This document shows, piece after piece, positions 57,765 through 64,000 of a stretch of DNA of 64,000 bases. Under the pieces are notes generated by a model. That model saw nothing but the letters and a program-made list of their open reading frames with translations. It did not search any database and was not told the origin of the DNA. A program made the translations under genes and the position numbers. How positions within the stretch are numbered: the stretch's first letter is position 1; every line of letters begins with the position of its first letter. The stretch covers positions 178,897 to 242,896 of the forward strand of contig MKVL01000032.1 in the NCBI GenBank assembly GCA_001899205.1. Reading direction: 5' to 3'. The DNA comes from Mesorhizobium sp. 65-26 (GTDB taxonomy: Bacteria; Pseudomonadota; Alphaproteobacteria; Rhizobiales; Rhizobiaceae).

Positions 57765-58802
57765 CTACTCTTCCTGGAAAAGGTTGATCTGCTGCTGCGC
57801 CAGGTCCTTCGGCGCCTCGAGTCCGAGATGGCGCCAGGCGTTGGCGGTCAGCATGCGGCCGCGCGGCGTGCGCTGGATGAAACCCTGCTGGATCAGATAG
57901 GGCTCGATGATGTCCTCGATCGCGTCCCGCGGCTCGGAAAGCCCGGCCGCGATTGTCTCGATGCCGACAGGGCCGCCGCCGAAATTGCGCGCGATCATGT
58001 TGAGGTAGCGGCGGTCGAGCGCGTCGAGGCCAAGCCCGTCGACTTCCAGCCGCGTCAGCGCCTCGTCGGCCATGCGGCGATCGACGTGCGAGCCGCCAGC
58101 CACGGACGCGAAATCGCGCACCCGGCGCAGCAACCGTCCGGCAATGCGTGGGGTGCCGCGGGCGCGGCGCGCGATCTCGAGCGCGCCGTCGTCGCCAAGC
58201 GGCATCTGCAGGATACGCGCGCCGCGCCGCACGATCAGTTCGAGCTCCTCGACGGTGTAGAAATTGAGCCGCACCGGAATGCCGAAACGGTCGCGCAACG
58301 GGTTGGTGAGGAGGCCGAGGCGCGTCGTGGCAGCGACCAGCGTGAAGCGTGCGAGATCGATCTTGACCGAGCGCGCCGCCGGCCCCTCGCCGATGATGAG
58401 GTCAAGCTGGAAATCCTCCATCGCCGGATAGAGGATTTCCTCGACCGCCGGATTGAGCCGGTGGATCTCGTCGATGAACAGCACGTCGCCCTGCTCGAGA
58501 TTGGTGAGCAGCGCGGCGAGATCACCCGCCTTGGCGATGACGGGGCCGGAAGTCGAACGGAAATTGACGCCCAGCTCGCGCGCCATGATCTGCGCCAGCG
58601 TCGTCTTGCCGAGACCCGGCGGCCCGACGAACAGCACATGGTCCAGCGCTTCGCCGCGCCCCTTGGCCGCTTCGATGAATACTTTGAGGTTGGCGCGCAC
58701 GGCCGCCTGACCGACGAAGTCGTCGAGCGTCTGCGGCCGCAAGGTCTGGTCGGCATCCTCGCCGCGCTTTTCGGGGGCAATGAGACGGGGCGAAAGGCTC
58801 AT
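57765..58802 (-). CDS. ruvB: Holliday junction branch migration ATPase RuvB
   Basis: Hexameric AAA+ motor that drives branch migration with RuvA. 345 residues. Walker [10 protein letters not shown] (about 62-70), Walker B LFIDEIHR (about 110), the sensor [17 protein letters not shown] and the C-terminal winged helix are intact. The start ATG overlaps the vapC stop by ATGA, so ruvB follows the toxin gene, not ruvA directly. A near-identical 19-bp duplication surrounds the stop codon (57743-57783). Confidence 0.96.
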   Translation of the reverse strand: MSLSPRLIAPEKRGEDADQTLRPQTLDDFVGQAAVRANLKVFIEAAKGRGEALDHVLFVGPPGLGKTTLAQIMARELGVNFRSTSGPVIAKAGDLAALLTNLEQGDVLFIDEIHRLNPAVEEILYPAMEDFQLDLIIGEGPAARSVKIDLARFTLVAATTRLGLLTNPLRDRFGIPVRLNFYTVEELELIVRRGARILQMPLGDDGALEIARRARGTPRIAGRLLRRVRDFASVAGGSHVDRRMADEALTRLEVDGLGLDALDRRYLNMIARNFGGGPVGIETIAAGLSEPRDAIEDIIEPYLIQQGFIQRTPRGRMLTANAWRHLGLEAPKDLAQQQINLFQEE

Positions 58803-59197
58803 GCGAGCAGTTCCATGCCGGCAACGGATTTGGCCGCGCGTTGATCGAAGGTAACAGTGTGCGAGCAACCCAGGTTTCGATTGTGCTCAGCGATCAGCGC
58901 ATCGGCAAAGTCCGCCTGCGGCAAAGCCGACGTTTCGAGCGCAACCACGATTGCATCGAAATCCTCGAAAACCAACGTCTTGACCTTCAACAACCTCTGG
59001 ACTGCCGCCAGCACCTCATTCTTGGACAGCCCATAGCGCGAAATCAGCGCCCAACTGAACTCAACCAGCACGATCAGACTCACGAAGCCGGGCCTGTCCT
59101 CGCTGAGGCGGCTGCCAAAAACGATGGCCTTCGCCTGTTGCTCAGCATCGTCGTTCAGCACCATCCGAAGCAGAACGTTGGTATCGATGCCTATCAC
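58799..59197 (-). CDS. vapC: PIN-domain toxin of a VapBC module
   Basis: Predicted Mg-dependent ribonuclease toxin, 132 residues. The three conserved acidic positions are Asp5 in GIDTN, Glu in VLVEFSWAL (about 46) and Asp in [12 protein letters not shown] (about 95-100), followed by TFD in HTVTFDQRA. Its ATG overlaps the antitoxin stop by 4 bp and its own TGA overlaps the ruvB ATG by 4 bp. It thus lies inside the ruvC-ruvA-ruvB cluster and is translationally linked to a DNA-repair gene. Confidence 0.9.
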   Translation of the reverse strand: MIGIDTNVLLRMVLNDDAEQQAKAIVFGSRLSEDRPGFVSLIVLVEFSWALISRYGLSKNEVLAAVQRLLKVKTLVFEDFDAIVVALETSALPQADFADALIAEHNRNLGCSHTVTFDQRAAKSVAGMELLA

Positions 59198-59469
59198 GCG
59201 CCGCCCTTCTTCCGTCCGTCACCGACAGCATGCCGTCCCACGGCGTCCCGCACAGCTGCGTCGATCTCCTCCAGAGACGCGGGGCCGCCGCGCGGATCTC
59301 CAAGAAACCCGGCGAGGTCGGCGAATTCGAGATTGCGAGGCGTCCCGACCAGGCAACCGCCGACAACGGTCCAGGCGATCGTATCGCCCGCCTTGAGCGA
59401 CAGCGCGTCTCGTACATCCTTCGGGATCGTGAGCTGACCCTTGGAGGTCAGGCTGGCGTGCGCGCCCAT
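59194..59469 (-). CDS. vapB: AbrB/MazE-type antitoxin of a VapBC module
   Basis: 91 residues. The N-terminal AbrB swapped-hairpin DNA-binding domain reads ASLTSKGQLTIPKDVRDALSL (about 5-25) with GDTIAWTVVGG. The acidic C-terminal half (EEIDAAVRDAVG) should wrap and neutralise the toxin. It overlaps vapC by 4 bp. A sigma-70 promoter and two TTTCTTAC repeats lie immediately upstream, as expected for autoregulation. Confidence 0.88.
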   Translation of the reverse strand: MGAHASLTSKGQLTIPKDVRDALSLKAGDTIAWTVVGGCLVGTPRNLEFADLAGFLGDPRGGPASLEEIDAAVRDAVGRHAVGDGRKKGGA

Positions 59470-59532
59470 TTTCTTACTTTCCGAGAAATTTCTTACACAT
59501 CACATAATAGCCGGAACGGCGCGCCTCAACAA
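59470..59532 (-). promoter_or_regulatory. Promoter and operator of vapBC
   Basis: On the minus strand: -35 TTGTTG (59532-59527), 17-bp spacer, -10 TATTAT (59509-59504). Between it and the vapB ATG the plus-strand direct repeats TTTCTTAC lie at 59470-59477 and 59489-59496, 19 bp apart, with the palindrome GAAATTTC (59485-59492) between. It sits between the ruvA stop and vapB, so it also supplies ruvB with a second promoter. Confidence 0.6.
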
Positions 59533-59536
59533 TCAT

Positions 59537-60157
59537 TCAACGTGCCAGTTCCTTCAAACCGAAGCGGATGAGTTTGGAGGCGTCGGCATCCTCGCCCGCC
59601 GTCTTGAGCGCCGCCGACACCGCGTTGGCGGCCGTGTCGCGCGAATAGCCGAGATTGACCAGCGCCGAGACGGCATCGGTGATCGGGGCGGACGCCACGC
59701 CCTCGCCGAGTTCCTGCTTGAGGCCGATCGTTCCCGACGCCGCGCCGGCGAAGGCCGGCGCCTTGTTCTTCAGTTCGGTGACGATGCGCTCGGCCACTTT
59801 CTTGCCGACGCCCGGAGCCCGGCTGACCATGGCGATGTCGCGCAAAGCGATGGCGTTGGCGAGGTCGGACGGCGCCAGCGTCGACAGCACCGCCAGCGCC
59901 ACCTTTGCGCCCACGCCCTGCACATTGTTCATCAGCAGGCGGAACCATTCGCGCTCCAGCGCCGACTGGAAGCCGTAGAGCCGGATCATGTCCTCGCGCA
60001 CATAGGTCTCGATGAACAGCACCACCGCCTCGCCGGGCGCTGGGAGCGCGGCGAGCGTGCGCGCTGAGCAATAGGCGACGTAGCCGACGCCGTGCACGTC
60101 GACGACGCAGAAGTCCTCCTCCACCTCGTCCAGTGTGCCCTTGAGCTTGCCGATCAT
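59537..60157 (-). CDS. ruvA: Holliday junction DNA helicase subunit RuvA
   Basis: Tetrameric junction-binding protein, 206 residues. The OB-fold domain is [16 protein letters not shown] onward, with tandem helix-hairpin-helix motifs around [18 protein letters not shown] and [18 protein letters not shown] (about 75-130), and the C-terminal RuvB-contacting domain ends [12 protein letters not shown]. It lies 13 bp after ruvC. In this genome ruvA and ruvB are separated by vapBC. Confidence 0.96.
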   Translation of the reverse strand: MIGKLKGTLDEVEEDFCVVDVHGVGYVAYCSARTLAALPAPGEAVVLFIETYVREDMIRLYGFQSALEREWFRLLMNNVQGVGAKVALAVLSTLAPSDLANAIALRDIAMVSRAPGVGKKVAERIVTELKNKAPAFAGAASGTIGLKQELGEGVASAPITDAVSALVNLGYSRDTAANAVSAALKTAGEDADASKLIRFGLKELAR

Positions 60158-60170
60158 GGCCTGGTGATCC

Positions 60171-60680
60171 TCATGCCGTCATGGCCAGCCTGTAGGCCGG
60201 GCTCTGGCGGTGATGCGCGTGGCAGATGGCGATGGCCAGCGCATCGGCGGCGTCGTCGGTCTCGAAGGTTGCCTTCGGCATCAACACCTTCACCATCATG
60301 TGGATCTGCTTCTTCTCGCCATGGCCGACGCCGATCACCGCCTTCTTGACGGCGTTGGGGGCATATTCGGCGACCACCAGGCCGGCGCGCGCCGGCACCA
60401 GCATGGCAATGCCGCGCGCTTGGCCGAGCTTCAGCGTGGCCGTGGCATCCTTGTTGACGAAGGTCTGCTCCACCGCCGCCTCGTGCGGCATGGCCTGGTG
60501 CAGCACCTCGGCCAGCCCGTCATGCAACTGGCAAAGGCGCACGGCCAACGCCGCCTTGTCGTCGGACCGCACGGTTCCCGAAGCAATGAACCGCAGCGAA
60601 TTGCCGACGCTGTCGATGATGCCCCAGCCCGTGCGCCTCAGGCCTGGATCGATGCCAATGATGCGAATCGTTTCCCCCAT
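60171..60680 (-). CDS. ruvC: Holliday junction resolvase RuvC
   Basis: Dimeric endonuclease that cuts Holliday junctions. 169 residues. The catalytic acidic residues lie in [15 protein letters not shown] (Asp10), [10 protein letters not shown] (Glu about 71) and [13 protein letters not shown] (Asp about 146). It is the first gene of the cluster. A degenerate SOS-type box lies 44 bp upstream at 60724-60738. Confidence 0.96.
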   Translation of the reverse strand: MGETIRIIGIDPGLRRTGWGIIDSVGNSLRFIASGTVRSDDKAALAVRLCQLHDGLAEVLHQAMPHEAAVEQTFVNKDATATLKLGQARGIAMLVPARAGLVVAEYAPNAVKKAVIGVGHGEKKQIHMMVKVLMPKATFETDDAADALAIAICHAHHRQSPAYRLAMTA

Positions 60681-60723
60681 CCGCGAAGTTTACCCGCGGC
60701 GGAGAGCGATGCCAGCAAAATGT

Positions 60724-60738
60724 GAACAAACCGGAAAC
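60724..60738. promoter_or_regulatory. Degenerate LexA box upstream of ruvC
   Basis: GAACAAACCGGAAAC differs from the alphaproteobacterial GAAC-N7-GAAC consensus at one position (AAAC). ruvCAB is under LexA control in several alphaproteobacteria, so the site is expected here. Confidence 0.45.
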
Positions 60739-60755
60739 GAAGGCGTGTCCGGAAT

Positions 60756-61286
60756 TCAGCCGCGCCCGAATGCCGTGTTGAGCAGGGTGATCTGGTCCGA
60801 TACCGGGTTCGAGCGGCGGCCAGCGGGAACCGTGTCGATCACCGCGTTGCCGTAGATTTCCTCGTCCATGCGGCGCACCAGCGCCTGAAGACGCAGCGAG
60901 CGATTTACCAGGTCGAGGAAGTCCTTGGGCAGTTCGCCCCAGCCGGCGGCCTCGTCATGAGCCGACGCGGTGTCGAGACGCACCTTGGATTTCTCCGCGG
61001 CGACCTGATCACGGGTCATTTCCCCGGAATTCGCCGCCCGCTGCAGAAGCAGCCATGACGCTACCTGCATCAGCCGGGTGGTCAGGCGCATCGATTCGGC
61101 CGCATAGAGCGTCGCCGCCAGCCTGGAGAGCTTCTTGGCCTCGACCCTGCCCTGGCCGTCGAGATACTCGGCGGCCTGTTCGACCAACCCCATGCCTTCC
61201 TGATAGAGCGGCTTGAAGGAATTGGAGAAAACCCTCCGCTCGGCCAGCTTGATGGTCGTCGCTGTCCCCTTCGAAAGCTCGTTCAT
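60756..61286 (-). CDS. rcdA: RcdA-like CtrA-degradation adaptor (DUF1465 family)
   Basis: In Caulobacter RcdA helps deliver the master regulator CtrA to ClpXP. 176 residues, all-helical: FKPLYQEGMGLVEQAAEYLDG (about 25-45), LYAAESMRLTTRLMQVASWLLLQ (about 60-82) and the signature LVNRSLRLQALVRRMDEEIYG (about 127-147), followed by a flexible tail. ATG at 61286. A CtrA-type box lies 118 bp upstream (61404-61419), which suggests a feedback loop in which CtrA drives its own degradation adaptor. It lies beside ruvC on the same strand but the control region suggests its own promoter. Confidence 0.85.
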   Translation of the reverse strand: MNELSKGTATTIKLAERRVFSNSFKPLYQEGMGLVEQAAEYLDGQGRVEAKKLSRLAATLYAAESMRLTTRLMQVASWLLLQRAANSGEMTRDQVAAEKSKVRLDTASAHDEAAGWGELPKDFLDLVNRSLRLQALVRRMDEEIYGNAVIDTVPAGRRSNPVSDQITLLNTAFGRG

Positions 61287-61403
61287 CGATACGCCCCTGC
61301 ACTTGCCGACGGCCGGCGATTCGTCGCCGTGCCGCCGCGATCGGCAACCTATATGACTGAGATTTGAAAATGCGCTTCGTCGCGCGGGAAGGCAAGCACA
61401 TCC

Positions 61404-61419
61404 TTAATGAAGGGTTAAC
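61404..61419 (-). promoter_or_regulatory. CtrA box upstream of rcdA
   Basis: Minus-strand reading GTTAACCCTTCATTAAG fits TTAA-N7-TTAA exactly, and the C after the plus-strand second half-site makes the full TTAAC. It is 118 bp before the rcdA ATG and differs from the second box at 61567-61582 only in the three-base CCC/GGG segment. Confidence 0.65.
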
Positions 61420-61444
61420 GCGCAGTCCCGGCCGTCATGAGGAC

Positions 61445-61546
61445 AAAAAAAGAGCCGCGGTTGAGGCGGCTCTCAGGAGTTTAACAGGGAGGCGTCAAAC
61501 AAAGTGGCTCCAACCACTCGGTAAGAATCCAGATCACTGGATATGC
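61445..61546 (-). ncRNA. Candidate small RNA between rcdA and a membrane protein gene
   Basis: On the minus strand, three stem-loops in order: ATCCAG-TGAT-CTGGAT (61542-61527), AGTGG-TTGGAG-CCACT (61518-61503) and GAGCCGC-CTCAACC-GCGGCTC (61472-61452) followed by seven T residues (61451-61445), a good Rho-independent terminator. No coding frame fits. A CtrA box lies just upstream (61582-61567). Length about 100 nt with the 5' end estimated from TACTAT at 61552-61547. It could instead be the 3' end of the 62047-61670 gene's transcript. Confidence 0.55.
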
Positions 61547-61566
61547 ATAGTAAACGCTCGTAAAGC

Positions 61567-61582
61567 TTAATGAACCCTTAAC
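61567..61582 (-). promoter_or_regulatory. CtrA box upstream of the candidate small RNA
   Basis: Minus-strand reading GTTAAGGGTTCATTAAG, again TTAA-N7-TTAA(C), in the same orientation as the rcdA box. It lies at the expected place for activation of transcription toward 61546. Confidence 0.6.
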
Positions 61583-61669
61583 AGGCTGGATATTTTTTGA
61601 GCCGACGCTCCCATCTTGTGCCGGAACAGCACAAGTTGTTCCGGCCAACGCGCAATGCCGGACGACGGT

Positions 61670-62047
61670 TCAGGCCTTCCAGACCGCGGGCAGCGCAATG
61701 ACGGCGAAAAGAAGCATGCCGGCGTAGAAAGCCATGGAGGCAATGCCCAGCACCGGCTCGATCGCCGGGTTGCCGGACAACAGCACGAAGAGGCCGATCA
61801 TCAGGCCGATGCCGCTGATCGCGGAGAGCCAGAAGTGAACGACCGCGAGCTTCTTCTGCCCGACGGCCGGGAACAGATGATAGAAAAATGCGAACACCGA
61901 CGACATCAGCCAGCCCGCGACCATGATGTGGGCGTGGGTGGGCATCTGTCCGTGATCCTGTGAAATCGCCATATGCAGTCCGAGCGCCATTCCGAAGAGC
62001 GCATAGATGACCGCGAGCGTGAAGAAGTTCCGTGCTACCCCTTGCAT
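61670..62047 (-). CDS. Small four-helix membrane protein, cytochrome oxidase subunit I-like
   Basis: 125 residues with four predicted membrane helices. The sequence PTHAHIMVAGWLMSSVFAFF-YHLFP has His residues placed as in heme-copper oxidase subunit I/NorB helices, but the protein is far too short to be a complete oxidase. Related small proteins are annotated as cbb3-type oxidase-like in rhizobia as I recall. A heme-binding or scaffold role is only a guess. It is divergent from the DUF2269 gene by 330 bp. Confidence 0.7.
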   Translation of the reverse strand: MQGVARNFFTLAVIYALFGMALGLHMAISQDHGQMPTHAHIMVAGWLMSSVFAFFYHLFPAVGQKKLAVVHFWLSAISGIGLMIGLFVLLSGNPAIEPVLGIASMAFYAGMLLFAVIALPAVWKA

Positions 62048-62377
62048 GTTCGTCCCCCGACTTGCCTTTTCCCTGCTGGGAATGGGTTATGGTGATCAAG
62101 GCGGTCGACCGCCTTCGGGCCACCGCCGTCGGGGCTTTTGCACGGCCGTGTTTCCACACGATGCCGCACAACGCCCCCGGCACTGCCCGCACCGGATACA
62201 TTAGCAGAGTTTGATTTGACGTGCGTGCGCAATTGCGTGACGGCGGCGCCTTTTCGCGGCCGAAACACGCGGGGCCCATGCGCGACATCGTGCGGAAACA
62301 GGTGGCGGGCAGAACGGCCGCCAAGCCGCTTCGGACAACGGCTTCGCAATCTTTGCAACATGCCAAAGGGGGAAGTC
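62048..62377. other. Divergent region between two small membrane protein genes
   Basis: 330 bp that must hold both promoters. I see no FNR-type, heat-shock or CtrA site and no RNA. Confidence 0.4.
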
Positions 62378-62929
62378 GTGGATTGGTTTTCCATCATCAA
62401 GTTCCTGCACATCATCGCGGCCATGCTCTGGGTCGGGGGCGGCTTCGCGCTGATGATGCTGGCGGTGCTTGCCGATCGGGCGGGGAACGTCCAGGGCATG
62501 ATCTGGGCGATGCGCGCCACCGGTGAGCTCGGCAACCGGTTCTTCGCGCCAATGTCGCTGCTGACGCTCGCCTCCGGACTTCTGATGTGCTGGCTCTGGG
62601 TCGGCTTTTCCCAACTGTGGATGCTGATCGGCCTGGCCGGCTACGCCGTCACCTTCTGCATCGGCATTTTCGTCTTCAAGCCCATGGCCGGCCGCATGGT
62701 CGATATGATCACGAGGGATGGCGTGACGCCGGCGGCGCTTGCCCAGGGACAGTTCATGCTGCGAGCGGCGCGCATCGACTATTCGGTCATGCTCGTGATC
62801 CTCGCCGCCATGGTGATGAAGCCGACGCTTGGTGACATCGGCGTGCTCGCCGCCATGGCGCTGGTGCTGGCGACCGGCATCACCCTGGCCATCGGCGTGC
62901 GCCGCCGGCTGGCGCCCACGCCAGCCTGA
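62378..62929 (+). CDS. DUF2269 family membrane protein
   Basis: 183 residues with four predicted membrane helices and a His near the start of the first (IIKFLHIIAAMLWVGGGFALMMLA), which recalls CopD/DUF2269 heme-associated membrane proteins. The start is GTG at 62378, because AAAGGGGGAA lies 5-13 bases upstream; an ATG at 62360 would place that strong site inside the coding region. Function unknown. The nearby small oxidase-like gene is divergent. Confidence 0.8.
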   Translation: MDWFSIIKFLHIIAAMLWVGGGFALMMLAVLADRAGNVQGMIWAMRATGELGNRFFAPMSLLTLASGLLMCWLWVGFSQLWMLIGLAGYAVTFCIGIFVFKPMAGRMVDMITRDGVTPAALAQGQFMLRAARIDYSVMLVILAAMVMKPTLGDIGVLAAMALVLATGITLAIGVRRRLAPTPA

Positions 62930-63015
62930 TCACGGCCCCGCAGGTCGTAGGCGCGATCGCGCCTCGATATCGGAGGCCGTTCGCTGGTGGCGCCTGGAGC
63001 AATCGCTGAGCAGTT

Positions 63016-63786
63016 CTAGAGAAGGCCCGCGATTCCATCCCACAGCAGCTTCACCGCGACGAGGGCAACCGTCGCATAGGTGAAGGGATAGAAAGTCTCG
63101 GGACGCATCCGCCGCACCAGCCACGCGCCGGCGATGGTCGAAAGCGGCGCCAGCGGCATCAGCACCGCCGAAGCCGTCAGGTTGGTCGTGTCGAACTGGC
63201 CGAGCGCGAAATAGGGAACGAGCTTCAGCGCATTGGTCGCCGCGAACAGGATCGCGCTCGTCCCCGAGAGCACTTTCGGGTCGAGCCGCAGCGGCAACGC
63301 GTAGATCTGGAAGGGCGGGCCGCCGACATGGGCGACGAAGCTGGTGAAGCCGGCAATCGTTCCCCAGAAAGCAGCGGCGACACGGTTCGGCGAGGCCGAA
63401 TGGGACGCGCCGTGGCGGATCTGCACATAGATCCAGCGCAGCACGAAGGCGATGGCGACAGCTCCGACGATCAGTCGCACCATCTCCTCGGTGACAAAGG
63501 CTGCCGTCAGCCAGCCGAGCCCGATGCCGACCACCGCGCTGGGCATCATGTCGACCAGCGTCCTGCGGTCGTAGACGCCCCACCATGTCCAGACCGAGAC
63601 GACGTCCATCAGGCAAAGGATCGGCAGCAGGATGGCGGCGGCCTGCACCGGCGGCATGGCCAGCGCCATCATCGGCACGCCGATGAGGCCGACCGCGCCG
63701 CCGAAGCCGCCCTTCGACAAGCCGGTGAGGATCACCGCCGGGACGGCGGCGGCGTAGAACCACGGATCGACGAGCAGACCTGACAT
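63016..63786 (-). CDS. Sulfite exporter TauE/SafE family (TSUP) transporter
   Basis: Membrane protein of 256 residues with about eight helices in two related halves, typical of TSUP transporters for sulfur-containing organic anions. The first half has LTGLSKGGFGGAVGLIGVPMMALAM (about 21-45) and the second AFWGTIAGFTSFVAHVGGPPFQIYALPLRLDP (about 140-170). The ATG at 63786 gives MSGLLVDPWFY; the frame runs further without homology and the ribosome-binding site is weak. Substrate unknown. Confidence 0.9.
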   Translation of the reverse strand: MSGLLVDPWFYAAAVPAVILTGLSKGGFGGAVGLIGVPMMALAMPPVQAAAILLPILCLMDVVSVWTWWGVYDRRTLVDMMPSAVVGIGLGWLTAAFVTEEMVRLIVGAVAIAFVLRWIYVQIRHGASHSASPNRVAAAFWGTIAGFTSFVAHVGGPPFQIYALPLRLDPKVLSGTSAILFAATNALKLVPYFALGQFDTTNLTASAVLMPLAPLSTIAGAWLVRRMRPETFYPFTYATVALVAVKLLWDGIAGLL

Positions 63787-63947
63787 CAAGGCTATGGCTG
63801 GAGGCGGCGGGGGCCCAGCAATAGCGCAGAAAGCCTCGGGCGGGATAGCCAATAATGACCGCTTCCGCTATTGCCGGGCGACATCGGAAGCCGGGCGCCG
63901 CCGACGAACATGCGACCGCCCGCCAATCATCCAGTCGAGGTTGCGGA

Positions 63948-64000
63948 ATGAGCGCGATCAGCATTCGCCGGGCACAGGAGGCCGACCTTCCGGCGATCGT
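63948..64000 (+). CDS. GNAT-family acetyltransferase, 5' end only
   Basis: Only 17 codons are in the window, MSAISIRRAQEADLPAI, the standard first strand and helix of GNAT acetyltransferases. GAGG lies about 9 bases before the ATG. The gene continues beyond the window. Confidence 0.65.
   Translation, partial: MSAISIRRAQEADLPAI

Overview
The window reads as chromosomal backbone of a GC-rich alphaproteobacterium of the Rhizobiales, most like Mesorhizobium or another Phyllobacteriaceae genus. The signs are rhizobial gene neighbourhoods (phaR-phaA-phaB, carD with an RpoH2-type sigma factor, thiBPQ behind a TPP riboswitch, serC-serA, the tol-pal cluster, ruvCAB with an RcdA/DUF1465 gene), TTAA-N7-TTAA CtrA boxes, GANTC (CcrM) sites, GTTC-N7-GTTC SOS boxes, and several classes of palindromic intergenic repeat of the kind scattered through Mesorhizobium genomes. 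I see no rRNA, tRNA, CRISPR array, prophage or insertion sequence.

Layout. 1-4.5 kb: an RND efflux pair (membrane fusion protein, then pump), minus strand. 4.8-7.4 kb: a coniferyl-aldehyde-type dehydrogenase divergent from an AraC/GyrI-like regulator. 7.5-15.1 kb: polyhydroxybutyrate and acetyl-CoA metabolism: patatin-like protein and bdhA, two divergent citrate synthase paralogues (one with an N-terminal DNA-binding domain), phaR divergent from phaA-phaB. 15.1-15.8 kb: a large intergenic region with twelve GANTC sites and a duplicated module. 15.8-25.0 kb: SUV3-like helicase, Hsp15-like S4 protein, FdxA, CarD, an amino-acid ABC transporter and RpoH2. 25-33 kb: M48 metalloprotease lipoprotein, thiBPQ with TPP riboswitch, thiamine pyrophosphokinase, ABC-F ATPase. 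33-43.4 kb: membrane-anchored repeat protein, purA, an EamA exporter, serC-serA, an outer-membrane beta-barrel, glmM. 43.7-57.6 kb: a secreted protein of Cys-containing repeats, then a minus-strand cell-envelope block (ybgC, tolQRAB, pal, cpoB, tilS, ftsH), a GH5 glycosidase and a Tat-type metallophosphoesterase. 57.7-64 kb: ruvC-ruvA-[vapBC]-ruvB, rcdA behind a CtrA box, a candidate small RNA, small membrane proteins, a TSUP transporter and the start of a GNAT gene.

How the parts fit. The pha, bdh and citrate synthase genes sit at the acetyl-CoA branch point between carbon storage and the TCA cycle, with PhaR as the likely local regulator. Thiamine uptake and thiamine phosphorylation face each other across a TPP riboswitch. 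The tol-pal, ftsH and glmM block serves envelope constriction, quality control and UDP-GlcNAc synthesis. Several elements point to cell-cycle wiring: two nearly identical CtrA boxes near rcdA, a CtrA box near an outer-membrane protein gene, and the GANTC cluster. The observations most worth following are the GANTC cluster with its duplicated module (15.3-15.7 kb), the toxin-antitoxin pair inserted with 4-bp overlaps between ruvA and ruvB (58.8-59.5 kb), and the candidate sRNA upstream of rcdA (61.44-61.55 kb).
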